A stretch of DNA of 64,000 bases. Source: Desmodus rotundus. Its lineage: Eukaryota; Chordata; Mammalia; Chiroptera; Phyllostomidae. Under the pieces are notes generated by a model that made no database searches, had not been told where the DNA came from, and saw only the letters and a program-made list of their open reading frames with translations. Numbering within the stretch: the stretch's first letter is position 1; each line of letters starts with the position of its first letter. The stretch is taken from the NCBI RefSeq assembly GCF_022682495.2, contig NC_071392.1, forward strand, positions 70,392,097-70,456,096, written 5' to 3'. Below, piece by piece: positions 1 through 11,639 of this stretch. A program made the translations under genes and the position numbers.

Positions 1-190
1 CCTCTCCTCACTGTCCCCTCCCCACTCCCCTCTGGCTATTGTTAGATTGTTCTTAACTTCAATGTCTCTGGTTATATTTTGTTTGCTTTTTTCTTTTGTT
101 GATTATGTTCCAGTTAAAGGTGAGATCACATTTACACAATGGAATTCTACACAGCAGAGAGAAAGAAGGACCTTATACCCTGTGCAAACC
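1..190 (-). mobile_element. LINE-1 tail with probable 5' inversion, cut by window edge
   Basis: Positions 1-128 match the inverted LINE-1 3' untranslated region also seen at 63600-63810 (shared TCTCTGGTTATATTTTG and AAAGGTGAGATCA). From about 134 to 190 the sequence AATGGAATTCTACACAGCAG reads as LINE-1 ORF2 end in the opposite orientation. The start lies outside the window. Confidence 0.65.
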
Positions 191-539
191 ACTTTTGACA
201 GTCACAGCAACTTCTCCGTGCACTGCACAAACTGTTTTTTTGTGCTTTCAGCTTTCTTGAAATAATAAAGCATAATACACCGAAAATGTTGCTTATTTTC
301 TTCCATCCTCAATATTAAAGTGGCTGCACAAAAAATCACCAATTTTGATGAGTTTTTTTTAAATGCATGCTGACATGACAACTGTCACTATACAATCTAA
401 CAAAATTGTTTCAAATGAAGTTAAAGACAACTAAGTACTACTAGAGCCATCATATGGAAAAAACTAAATGAACTTTTTGGCCAATCCAGTATTTTATGTA
501 AAACACAAAATATTGCTAAGAGAGGGATATTACTATCCT

Positions 540-680
540 TATTTTTCTGGCAAGGTAACAAGCTTAAAGAGATTTGTCCAAGGTCACCTCCTTCATAAAG
601 TGAAGACTGGGATTTGAACACAGACATTTTAAACCCAGAGTCTATGCTTTTAATTTCCATTATACACCATTCCCACAGCA
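540..680 (+). mobile_element. MIR SINE
   Basis: GAGATTTGTCCAAGGTCACC, followed by GGGATTTGAACACAGACA and AGAGTCTATGC, is the core of a MIR element. It is an old tRNA-derived mammalian SINE. Confidence 0.75.
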
Positions 681-779
681 GGGATATGTAGGACATGTGT
701 ACACTAAAGAGATGTAAATTATCTGGCAAGAGCTCAATACATGTCACTTTACCTTCTCCCCTGTATGTCAAAAAATAAA

Positions 780-2655
780 TGTTATTAAATTTATTATAAA
801 TTAATGATCTTAAAAAATAAATGTAATTATGTTTTAAAGATTTTAATGGTTCTCACATATGTATATTTTGTCTAGACAATTAGATAGACTCTTCTGGTAG
901 GTTTTATTTTTTTCATTCTCCAAAAGAATTCCAAACAGCCTTAAACATTGCAAGTCCTCAACAAATGTTTGTTGATTGACTGAGTGAATGAAAGTCTGTT
1001 TTTATTTGCACTGAATAAAATTTAGCTTTCTCAGAATTCATAGTTCCTATTTCTTTGTGTAAAAAATAGAAGAGAAACATTATATACAGTATATATAATA
1101 GATAGATAAATGATAGATAAATAGATATGTGATAGATAGGTAGATAGATAGATACGGCTTTGAAATTTGTTATCCTATCTTTTCATCCCATAGTTTATTT
1201 GTCAGATGGTGCCTTTCTGTAAATGTCAATGATAGGAAATCATTGATTCTCAGGCTCATGTACCCTTTAAGCTGGGTGAGACCCAAAATGAATTTGTACA
1301 AAATAATCATTGATACTGCTCAAAAAAATGTCAAGAGGAAACGGTGAGATTATTGTACTAGATTTGGGGGGAAAAAAGGATAATTTCTCTCCAGCTCCAA
1401 ACATCTGGACAAAAAAAAAATCTTTTTTTTCCTGCAGTTTTAAGTTTGCGAAGCTTTTCCCAATAAAATGAAACCACTTATTTCATTATTGCTTTGGGAT
1501 GCTGTTAAATTTTGTAGGGTCAATATTTAAGAAAAAATTTAGTTTGTTTAATAATATCAATTATATTTTGTCACATAAGGTTATTTTTCCCTCTTCTAGC
1601 CTAATATCTTCAATCAAGAGGGGATACATTGAAGTTTTGTCCTAGTTTGAATATAATTTCTAATGTTAAAACAAACTTTGAAGGAAAAATATCTAAATTT
1701 AAAGTACATTTAAGCATTTTCTAAATTTAAAGAATATTTTGGCTAAATTCCCATGACTTCGAGAATTAGAAGATTAGACAATTAGTAAAAATAGTCACCA
1801 AAACATTTTGCTGAAAGTGCTACCCAGTGGTCTCAATGTGTCATTGCAAATGGATTAATACATTCAAAGAGTGAAGGGAACAGTTAAATACAAGAAAAAA
1901 ATTTGGTTGGTACATAATGCAAGGAAACAAAAACCAAAGGCAAACTCAGTGTGTATTCCATTGACGATGTCAATTAATTACATGGGAATAGAGGAAACCA
2001 GCAGGTATCTAATGTCATCATGCATAAAACAATAAAAATTTGGTCTAGATTTTAGAAAAAAGACATTTATAGAGAGGACTAAGATGTGGAATCTTTTTCT
2101 TTGGGGAACTCATGACAAAGGACAGAAATTTACTTTCAGAAAGGGATCAAGTACATTTGCTGTCTTGAATTAGGAGAAGAATCATCTCTAGCACTGGGAG
2201 TTTCAGATGTCTCCCACTTATAAACCAAATGTCTTCCAAAGGTTCCTTTCTAAGTCTCCTGTTGAGTATACATGATGAATGTGTACTCATAGAAACAATA
2301 AGTACACACAGAAGTCTGTGTTGTGTGGTCCCTAAATTGTTGTACCAGTTTTCTTTGTTTGCAAGTTCTCATTCTTCCCGGAACAAAGAGTGCTATCTTT
2401 TGAATCTTGGATTTCCTGGAAAAGCTATGCATGCACAACATTTTGAAATGATTTCAGTAAGTTCATGGACTGTGAATCCACTTCTTGGTGTGTAGGTTTC
2501 TTGCCTCAAACCTTAATTTTTCTGTGATAAGGACGTAGATCCTGTTTCAGGAATTCTCAGTGCTGCCCACCTTCCTGGAACTCCGACAATAATGTCCTAT
2601 TAGTACTTAAAAATATACTTAGGGTATAGAAACAGTTTGAGCTTTCACATAAAAG
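780..2655. other. SLC13A1 intron, no gene seen
   Basis: AT-rich intron after exon 7. Apart from the GATA repeat and a possible L2/MIR tail near 940-990 (CAACAAATGTTTGTTGATTG), I see no coding or RNA feature. Confidence 0.6.
1095..1156 (+). repeat. (GATA)n microsatellite
   Basis: Interrupted GATA units (AGATAGATAAATGATAGATA, GGTAGATAGATAGATA) over about 60 bp. Confidence 0.9.
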
Positions 2656-2659
2656 CATG

Positions 2660-2880
2660 GACTTTCAAACAATTGTTTCAATAGTTCTTACATAGTGCCA
2701 AGTATTTTACATAGTTACCTCATTTAATTCTCATAATAATCATATGAACTTTGCCTATTTTAGATGTTTTTAAAAATTAGGTCTTGGAGAGGAATGTACT
2801 TTTTTATGGTTCAAATTCACAAAGTGACTAAATATTGTGGGATTTCTACTCCAAGTGCTCTGATATATCCACAGATTCCC
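2660..2880 (+). mobile_element. MIR SINE
   Basis: ATAGTGCCAAGTATTTTACA, CTCATTTAATTCTCATAATA and a decayed GTGACTAAATATTGTGGGAT region follow the MIR consensus. Confidence 0.65.
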
Positions 2881-3414
2881 CATTTCCTGAGATGGAGTGG
2901 TAACACAGTTCCAGACTTATATTAGGGTAATATATCTGTCCCTTAGAAAACTTTTTACTGCCATTTCTTATATTTGCTTAATTCTTCAAATCTTTTTGAA
3001 TTCAAAGCCATGCCTTCTGTAATTAGTACCTCTGTTTGACATTCATCATTTAAGTTCAAGTGCCAGTTCCCAAACTCTATGCAAATCATCCCAGGCAAAT
3101 AACCCTTTTTTGTTTCCTCTAACTACAATTTGTAGTATTATTTGTGATTTAAAATACTTTCCCTGTTTGATCAGAAAGGCCAGCCAGAAGTTATCTGTTC
3201 TGAATGGACCTGGGGAATCCGTAGGTGTCTGTTAATTTATTATGTCTTCCATATGTAACTCTCAATAGAAAGTAGGGCCTCTAGACTTATAAATGTCCTG
3301 ATGGGGAACAGAGGAAAATTAACCCAATATAACATCTCTGTCCCTGGAGTCTCTAAATTAGGTTAGTTGTGTGCTATTCATTTATTGAATCACCAGTCCA
3401 ATAATATTACTTAC

Positions 3415-3566
3415 GAATTGAAATACTGGGCGAAGATCAAGTTGGTGGAGGTACCAGTGATCGTTGTCAGTCCACCAATAGAAGAAGAGTAAGTAACGCA
3501 CAAACACATAAGTTTGCACATCATGTGGTTCTCCTTTGTTCGATATTTGGTGCCTGTAACTGAATT
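3415..3566 (-). CDS. SLC13A1: SLC13A1 seventh coding exon
   Basis: This 152-bp exon reads NSVTGTKYRTKENHMMCKLM, then CLCVTYSSSIGGLTTITGTS and TNLIFAQYFN, with two bases of the next codon. It matches about residues 221-271 of SLC13A1. It carries the end of the hydrophilic loop and a membrane segment with the conserved GGLTTITGTSTNLIF stretch, the G-T-x-x-N sodium-site region of DASS transporters. The acceptor is TTTGACAG|AATTCA and the donor TTCAATTC|GTAAGT. The human protein, as remembered, has CIAYSSTIGG where this one has CVTYSSSIGG, so one threonine is replaced by serine. The correct frame is not the longest open frame in the region. Later exons, including the second SNP/SNT-type motif, are expected before position 1. 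Confidence 0.95.
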
Positions 3567-3632
3567 CTGTCAAATAAGAAAATGTATTATGAGAACGGTT
3601 CTATTTGTAGTCATGACAAGCAGTAATAACTT

Positions 3633-3993
3633 TGTTATGAACTGAATGTTTGTGTCCCCCCAAATTTCATATGTTGAAACCTTACCCCACAATGTGATGG
3701 TATTTGGAAATGCAGGCTTTGGGAGTTAAACAGGGTTGGATGAGATCATAATGGGGGGGCCTGGCCTGATAGGATTAGTGCTGTTATGAGAGGAGATAAC
3801 AGAGCTTGATCTCTCTGCCATGTGAGAACACAGAGAAGGTGGCGATATACAACCTAAGAGAGAGCCATCACCAGACAAATATCCTGCTGCACCTTGAACT
3901 TAGGTGTCTATTTCCAGTACTATGAGAAATAAATACACGCTGTTCAAGCCCCCCATCTATGGTATTTTGTTATGACAGCCCGATAGTTCAGCA
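3633..3993 (+). mobile_element. MLT1-type LTR (MaLR)
   Basis: A 361-bp block starts TGTTATGAACTGAATGTTTG and contains TCCCCCCAAATTTCATATG, the GCCATGTGAGAACACAG motif and GAGAAATAAATACACGC. It ends with GGTATTTTGTTATGACAGCC. These are hallmarks of a MaLR LTR of the MLT1 group. It has no coding function and lies 66 bp upstream (gene direction) of SLC13A1 exon 7. Confidence 0.85.
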
Positions 3994-5774
3994 TTTATCT
4001 TTCCATCAACAGAAATGTAACAATAAAAATATTTAACCTGAAACCATTGGAATATTTTACAGTTTCATTCATTTGCTCATACTTCTTTCTTATTCCCCAA
4101 CCAATTCTTTCCTCCTTTCTTCCCTTCCCACCATCACTCCCAAATCTTTCCACTGTTTTTCTGCTGAATTGGTAGTACACGGCAGTAAGTTCCTCAGACA
4201 TTCTTTGGAGTGTTTCCCTACCTTGGTGACTGGATAACTATAACTTGTTCATGAATAACTCTTCAGATATCCTGGCCTTAGGGATTTTTCTACCTCATTT
4301 CTGAGACCTTCAGCTCTGCTCTGCCTCAGTCACTGTCTCCTGTAGTCCATTCTGGATAGCGGCACAATTCTCAAATGACCTGGTCTTGGAAATCACTGTA
4401 TGTAACGTGTTTTGTTTAAGAATAGGAATTTGTAGGGTGAAAGGCAAAAGCAACTTCATTCCCTTTCTCACCCATATCCTACATAAACACACTCTGTTGG
4501 TCTGATTTTTGCTATCTCAGGGGTGAAATCTAGGGCAGAATCTATCATTTTTCTGGTCATTTTGTTTAATAATGTCTTTCAATAACATTTAGTATTAAAA
4601 AAAACCCCTCATTTGAGTAATTGAAATGAAAACTCTTTCATTTAATAGTAAAAGTACCAACTTTAAAGTTAAATCTTCTTCCCTAGATCTGCCTGCTTAA
4701 AATCTGATAGTTGGAAAGAGCTTTGTGGGTTTGGCTTTCTCTGTCTTCTGGCTCAGTTCCTTCCACAACTTGCCAGTGTCAGCTTCTAAATCCTTCCTAT
4801 TTGGAATGGCAGAGGAGGGACAGGCTCAGGAGACTAGTGGTACCCTTTAGTCTTGATGGACAGTCAAAGTGACTCCTACATTGGATGATTGCTTTTATGA
4901 GTTCTGAACAGATTTCTACCACTCAAATAATAGCATTAGAGTCATGCTCCTCCTTTGTAAGTAACTCATCTCTTCCACTTGGTTGCTGATGACACACCTG
5001 TGACTTCTGCATGTGATGGTCCACCCACATCTCTTCATGCTGAGATCAATTTTCCCTGTCAAGAAGCTCTCTTGGGGAAAGTTGCTTTTCAAATGACTTC
5101 AAACACCACTTCTCCCATATGTTCCTGAGATTTGGTCCATAAGAAATGGACCCCTCTGCCCTGTTGGCAATAAAAGTGCAGCTGAAACTCCATTAGGTAA
5201 GGAACTTCAGCCATCACCTTTCACTTTCAAAATTTTCAAGAGTGTTTCCAAACCTAGCCCATCGATCTCTTCTAAGTCTAGGGAACAGATTCTCAAGTTC
5301 TCCAAGTGGTGGTTTCTCTAAATCACCATCTTAAAATAAGTAGGAGGCTCTTCCCTTCCCTCCCCCTTGGTGGTACAGGTTAGAGGAGGTTTGAGAAAAC
5401 ATTCCAACTTGCTCCAAAGGAGGTAGACTATCACTTAGCCTTTTCTCATTTTGCATACTAAGTTTAAGAGTCTAGAACTGATTTTTGGTCATTTTCTTTG
5501 CAATTCCTGTGTAAGTGCAACATGAGAATACTTATGGTATGTGCTTGATATTATAGTTCCCCAGGGATATGAAGAGTTTCATTTTACTACCATATTAACA
5601 AAGTCTGTTCCTTTACCACCAATTTATCTTCCAACTTTGTTGTTGTATTACTTCTATCCCTTCACTCCCTCAACTCTATTGGCAAGTCTAGGTCATTGAA
5701 GCATTTAGTTATTCCCAGTAGATTGATTGGCTTCCTTTTTTTTCCAGTTCAGATTCCATGATAAACAAATAAAA
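3994..5774. other. SLC13A1 intron 6, no gene seen
   Basis: Moderate AT content, short open frames without family resemblance. It probably contains decayed repeats that I cannot name. Confidence 0.55.
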
Positions 5775-6060
5775 TACTTGTTCAAGCTTTTAAAGCCATT
5801 TTATTGAAATACGATCAACATGTAAAACAATGTATATACTTAATGTATACAACTCAATGAGAGTGGGAATAAGTATACATCCATGAAACCATCACCACTA
5901 TCAATGACTTTTTTAACAAAATCCTAAACTCTTTATTGTCTCTCTTTAAGTGGTAGTTATTTAGCAAAATTTCAACTATGGATGAGCCCAACCATTTACT
6001 TTCTCTGTGCCATGTCTGCCCCTGAGCAACCAAGCACTGTTGGTGGGAGTGACACACACA
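5775..6060 (-). mobile_element. Probable LINE-1 (L1M) 3' end fragment
   Basis: AGCCATTTTATTGAAATACG, ACTTAATGTATACAACTCAA and ACCATCACCACTATCAATGA resemble the inverted 3' untranslated region of an old L1M subfamily. The right limit is uncertain. Confidence 0.5.
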
Positions 6061-6484
6061 GCAGAGGTGACTGGGTTCCCTACATCCATGACCACAAAAT
6101 GCAGCTACGGTGTCCTAGCTGCCTCTCTACTTTACTGTTGCTCTGACCCAATTGCTCTACTTGTCTTTGACAGAAAATTAACAGCTTCCTTGTTCTCTTT
6201 GTACCTCCCTCTCAATGCTGCCCTAACTCTTCGCAGGTAGCTTTGCCTCAAGAGGAAAAATAGATGCCAGTAGCCAGAGGCCTCACTGTTAAATGCAGAA
6301 ACAAACCTGCATCTGGCCTGCCTTCTCCTCCTTTTCTACATACATAATAGAGTAATGTCTCTCCTCCGATTTTTTATTCTTGGACCCCAATCAGGCCTTC
6401 TCAAAAACCTTATACAATAGGCTTTACTGCAATTTTCCCATCAACATTTAATCATTTTAAAGTCCCCTTTACAAAAGGAAGAGA

Positions 6485-6905
6485 AAATCTAATCCTCCTT
6501 CCAATTAAACTGCTGCCCTAATTCACCTCTATTTTCACAACTGAACTACTCAAAAGCATTGTGTACTTCACTGACACCATTTCTTTAACCACTGCAGTCT
6601 AGTTTCTATCTCCTTAATCCACCCAAAATGTACTTGCTGTGATTATCAATGACCTCCATATTACACAACCCAATAGATACAGATCTCTCTCAATTTTGTA
6701 GACCTCTCGGCAGCACCTAAAAGAGTTAATCATTCCTTCCTCTTGGAAACTCTTCTTTGAACTTCCCTGATACCTCACTCCTCTGGTTTTTCTTCTACGT
6801 TTCTGCCTGTTCCTCTGTCATTCTTGCCAGAACATTTTCCTTTATCCTCCCTCAAAACTGGAATGTCTCGAAACTCTTTCATGGGCACTTATTCCTTTTC
6901 ATAGT
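6485..6905 (+). mobile_element. L2 LINE fragment
   Basis: Sequence such as ATTATCAATGACCTCCATAT, TTGTAGACCTCTCGGCAGCA and TAATCATTCCTTCCTCTTGG follows the L2 reverse-transcriptase region. It is ancient and decayed. Confidence 0.7.
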
Positions 6906-6970
6906 AGCATTTATTTTTATAAATAATTCCTTCATTTATTTTTATTGTTTTAATGAATATAAATATAACA

Positions 6971-9165
6971 GGTGAGATTCCAAGATGACTTCAGAGTAGA
7001 TGAAAACTACACTTACCTGCTCCCAGCCCCAAACCAGATTTACAGCTAGATTATAGAAGAGTCAACTTGAATACCCAACTGAAGCCTGGCTGAAACTAAA
7101 ATATTACAACCATGGATTTACAGAAGAAGCCACATAGAGTCTGATCTGCCACCAGTTCTAATCTGGAGGAAGCCGACCCTTATACACAGATTGGCCCCTT
7201 CACACAAACCTAGGTCCAGTAGATGTAGCCCAAAGAATGAGCAGTGTAGTAGCTCCAGAGAGGTAGCCCAGGCCAGTTATACATGTCTGACATCAACCTG
7301 CACCTGAATCCCACCCAACTAGACCCAGAACCAAAACAACCAGTGGTGGGTTTCAGACCACACCAGAGCCTGACCCAACTAGCCACACATGAGGCACACC
7401 CAAAGGGGGATTCTGATAGGCACAATACCTTTCTGGGAACAACTTCACCTCAAAGGGCTGTACCTGATCAGCATCTCATTCACAATGATCAAGGTTTACC
7501 CTTATAGTCAGCCAACCTGAAAGGTTAACTCCACCCATGAAAGGGCTAACGGCACTCAAGACTCAACTACAACAAGAGGGTGTATATAATTCACACAAAA
7601 AAAAAACATTCCTGAAGCAAAGACCTCAAGTGATTTGGAAGACTGTGTCACAGAGCCCAACCATACACCTTCACCATAAATCCTTCATCATAAAACCTAA
7701 TGCACAGAGACAAAATGGAAAGCAAAGAAATATGCCCCAAATGAAAGAACAAGAGAAGAAGAATTAACAGAAGTGGAAGCAACCAAAATACCAGATGCTG
7801 AGTTTAAAACAATGGTTATAAACTTGCTCAATGATCCTAAGAGAAGAATGGATGATCTCAGTAAGAACTCAAACAAAGAGATAGTAAGCATCAATAAGGA
7901 CACATAACCATAAAAAAAGAACCAGTCAGAAGTGAAGAATACAATATCTGAAGTGAAGAATGCACCAGAAGGAATCAGCAGCAGGTTAGATGAAACACAG
8001 TATTGAATCAGAGATATAGAGGACAATATAACATTAAGCACACAAGAAGAGCATCAAAAAGATTGGAGAATTGAAAAAGAATGAGGAGAGTCTAAGGACC
8101 ATCTGGGACAGCATCAAATATAACATCGTCCACATCATAGGGGTCCCAGAAGGAGAAGAGAGTGAGAAAAGGATAGAGAACCTGTTTGAAGAAATAATGG
8201 CTAAAAATTTCCATAACTTGGTGAAGGAAAAAGGCACACAAGTTTGGGAAGCACAGAAAATCCCAATCAAGATGAACCCAAAGAAACCCACACCAAGACA
8301 CATCATAATTAAAACGAAAAAGGCTGAAGACAAAGAGAGACTCTAGTCAGGAAGGGAGAGACTATTAGTTACCTCCAAGGACATTCCCATAAAACTGTCA
8401 GCTGATTTCTCAACAGAAACACCAGGCCAGATGGGATTGGCATGAAAAATTCAAAATGATGAAAAGCAAGGACCTGTAACAAAACTACTCTATCCAGCAA
8501 GTCTGTCATTTAAAATTGGAGGTGAGTTTTGTGGCCAGGATTGAGGCGTAGGTAGATACCCCGTGCTATCTAAACCTTACCGGCAAGAAGGGGCTGGAAA
8601 GAAGTATTTGAAGTCATGAAAGGCAGGGACCTACATCCAAGATTACTCTATCCAGCAAAACTATCATTTAGAATGGAAGGGCAGATAAAGTTCTTCCCAA
8701 ATAAGGTCCAGTTAAAGGAGTTCATCATCATCAAGCCCTTATTATATGAAAAGTTAAAGGGACTTATCTAAGAAATGGAAGATGATCAAAAGCTATGTAC
8801 AGTAAAATGACAACAAACTCACAATTATCAACAAATGAACCTAAAAAAAAAAAGAAAACTAAGCAAACAACTGGAACAGGAACAAAATCAGAGAAATGGA
8901 CATCACATGGAGGGTCTTCAGTGGGGAAGGGGAGGGGAAGAATAGTGCTGGAAATGTACAGGTAATAAGCATAACTGGTCAGCATAAAATAGATGGGGAG
9001 AGGTTAAGAATGGTATAGGAAACAGAGAAGTCAAAGAACTTATATGTACAACCCATGGACATGAACTAAGGGGGGTGAATGCTAGAGGGTTGTGGGTGCA
9101 GGGCGGATGGGGGATAAAGGGAGAAAATTGGGAAAACTGTAATAGCATAATCAATAAAATACACT
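6971..9165 (+). mobile_element. LINE-1-family ORF1 elements, composite of an older copy and a deletion derivative
   Basis: A plus-strand LINE starts near AGATTCCAAGATGACTTCAG. It has ORF1 relics between 7537 and 8346, such as KRIENLFEEIMAKNFHNLVK and KIPIKMNPKKPTPRHIIIKT, and ends its recognisable ORF1 end region near 8520. A second unit begins around 8527 with GTGGCCAGGATTGAGGCGTAGG, the 5' end of the ORF1-only family. After about 50 bp it jumps to that family's 3' part (CGGCAAGAAGGGGCTGGAAAG onward). It ends with AATAAAATACACTT and A residues near 9165. No ORF2 is present. Target-site duplications could not be fixed. Confidence 0.75.
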
Positions 9166-9996
9166 TAAAAAAGAAAACTTAAAGATGTGAAGTATATATA
9201 ACTTCCCGTTGTCATATTAAAACCTTCAAAAATACAAAGAAAAATTAATAAAAGCTTAGTGGAAAATATATGCATATATATACAAATATAACAATCATTA
9301 AACTGTACTGGAAGATATAAATTTAACATAAAAATATTTATATATTTGCCGTGCTTTACCCCTTATGGATTTTATACACTTTTTTCTTATATAAAGGCCT
9401 TTAAACCATACATTAGTGCAAATAGGTAATATGTATGCAAATATCACAATTTAGAAACATATTAAAAACTCAAGGTAAAATCAAATGCTACATTAAATTG
9501 TAACACTCATGTTATCATGAAACACGGTTAAGTGGCGGTGTTTGGGAGGTGGGAGGGGCACCACGTTTGTTATCTAGCCAGTAAATCTGAGCCCCACACA
9601 GTCAGCTCTGTTGTTATTTTTGCTTAGGGCAGGTGATTGCCAGACTGAACCAGCTGAAAAGATGATACTGTAATAAGGGGCAAAGACGAAGGACCAGAGG
9701 GCCAATAGTAGAGGGCACTGGGCAGAAAAACTGAGCTCTTGGAAACTCAGAGATGAGCCACTAATTGAGCCAACTATGGGTACCAGAACTACAAAAAGAA
9801 TGGGGGAGGGTCCTCAGAAGATTAATCTGCTCCACAGGGCAGTAGTTTCAATCTGAGATCAGGGTTTGACTCTAACCTAAGAGGGAGTTGGAATAAGTCT
9901 TTGGAGGTAGAGAGTAAGACCTGGATTTGAGGGCATATGTTTGCAGATGTCAGCACAACAAAATAATAACTACATTTTTCTGTAAGGGGAGAAGGA

Positions 9997-9998
<2 letters not shown>

Positions 9999-10042
<44 letters not shown>
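9999..10042 (+). repeat. (TG)n microsatellite
   Basis: About 22 uninterrupted TG units. Likely length-polymorphic. Confidence 0.95.
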
Positions 10043-10043
<1 letters not shown>

Positions 10044-10893
10044 TGGTTTCTCCCTTACAAGTTTGGGGAGAAAAAAAAATCCAAAGTAAAGTAGGAAGGA
10101 GAAGCAAAACATGTAGAAGGGTAAGGCTGAAGACAGTCAGAGGTGAAGTGGCCAGAGAAAATCTCCCGTGCTAGTAACGAAGGACATTGCCATGGACATT
10201 TTGTGAGTGGGTGTGTGCTTGCTCTGTGCGCTTCACAATGAAATTAAATATAAAGAATTATGTAGTCTTTAAAAATAAAAAATATCCATATACATGTGTG
10301 CTAGAATAAGACCAAAATGAATTATGTTAAAATAATAACAGTGGAATTATGGGGGAGGGTATCTGCTACCTTTTTGATAATTTTTATGTCTTCCACAATC
10401 ATAAAATGGTTTTTTAACATATAAAAGAATCACAGACTAATAGGGCAGAGAGATTTTTAGAGATTTTCTGGTTACAGGGACCTAATTTTTCAGAACAGCA
10501 ACATGAGTCTCAATATTGACACAGCTGGACATAGCAGATTGAAACCAGAATCACATGTGATTTCCCTTGTATCTCCCTGCCTCCTAGGACACTTTTTACT
10601 CATGTGAGTCTTTATACCTACATCTGAGGTTTGATATTTAATTACATTTCTCATTGCTTTCACCCCAGCAATTGTAACCCATTGTGTTTTTATTCAATCC
10701 CAGTGGAGTCACACATTCATATTTCACACGAAGGCATCTGAAACTTTGTATGAGTTCCACAAATCCTCCTAAGTCACTGAAAAAGTTTTGTCCAGAACAT
10801 GACCAAATTCAGAATCCTATGACATAATCACATATGTGCTGCTCAAGGGACATTTCAGAACAGAAATTCTGCAAGTCCAGATATAACTCAGTA

Positions 10894-10907
10894 TTGCCAC
10901 CTGGTGG
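10894..10907 (-). promoter_or_regulatory. Candidate CTCF-binding site
   Basis: The minus strand reads CTGCCACCAGGTGGCAATA. It fits the 14-base core CCASYAGRKGGCRS at 13 of 14 positions. It lies in non-repetitive sequence inside SLC13A1 intron 6. Occupancy is not shown by sequence alone. Confidence 0.4.
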
Positions 10908-11639
10908 CAGTGACTGCAGATTCCAGGGGCTTGTTCCACATTTCCAGCCTCGGGTGCTAACCTAAATCATAATTGGACTTAACTAGTGATCTCCACAGTG
11001 CTGTAGAAAATAATTCATTTGGGTGAGTGTGGTAGGAAAGTATTATGGTTTCCACGTGTATTTAAATAATTATGTAAGGCTAATTGCACAAAATATTACT
11101 TTCTGCTAGCTGCTTTCTGTTTGTCAAAGACTGACTTTAAAACATTCTAGCTCTCTTTGGATATTTCCAAATATCCAAATGCACTTACCTTAATATTCCT
11201 ATGATACTATCTCTTGATTTCTAAGTTATAAGCAGTTCAATTACATTTCCACTGTGTCAGATGTGGATTGAACTTCCTTTCGCAGCCTCCTCCACCCAGC
11301 ACACTCATGTTTTCCTGTCTCCACCACCCTCCCAGTACAGATTATAACTGCTTAGCGGAGAGTGCAATGTTCAGAATGTCGTCTAGAGATTTATTATCAG
11401 CTTAGCACTAGGATCTACACTATTTTTCCTATTTTTCACTTCCCCTGAATCTTTATTTGCTTAGTTTTCTAAGTACATATGACTAAATCACTGGATTTAG
11501 GTGATCTTCTCTTAGAACATTCAAATGATAGGTACCTAATCTACCTCAAATAGTCTACTAATTTCATTGCCTTGTAGACATCTCCTCTAGCACCTTCCTG
11601 CCTGCTCTAAACCTCGTCGCTTTTCCCCAGGCCTGCCAT

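Larger units (their letters stand above)
9166..11639. other. SLC13A1 intron 6, mostly unassigned
   Basis: Contains the TG microsatellite, the candidate CTCF site, a possible old LINE tail at 10230-10430 (GGAATTATGGGGGAGGGTAT...) and a faint MIR-like stretch at 10440-10560. No exon or RNA gene was recognised. Confidence 0.5.

Noticed and set aside
3382..3573. A minus-strand open frame over the SLC13A1 seventh exon
   Set aside because: It is in the wrong frame. The exon is coded in another frame between 3415 and 3566.
9822..10112. A 96-codon open frame with a His-Thr repeat
   Set aside because: The HTHTHT run is only the translated TG/CA microsatellite.
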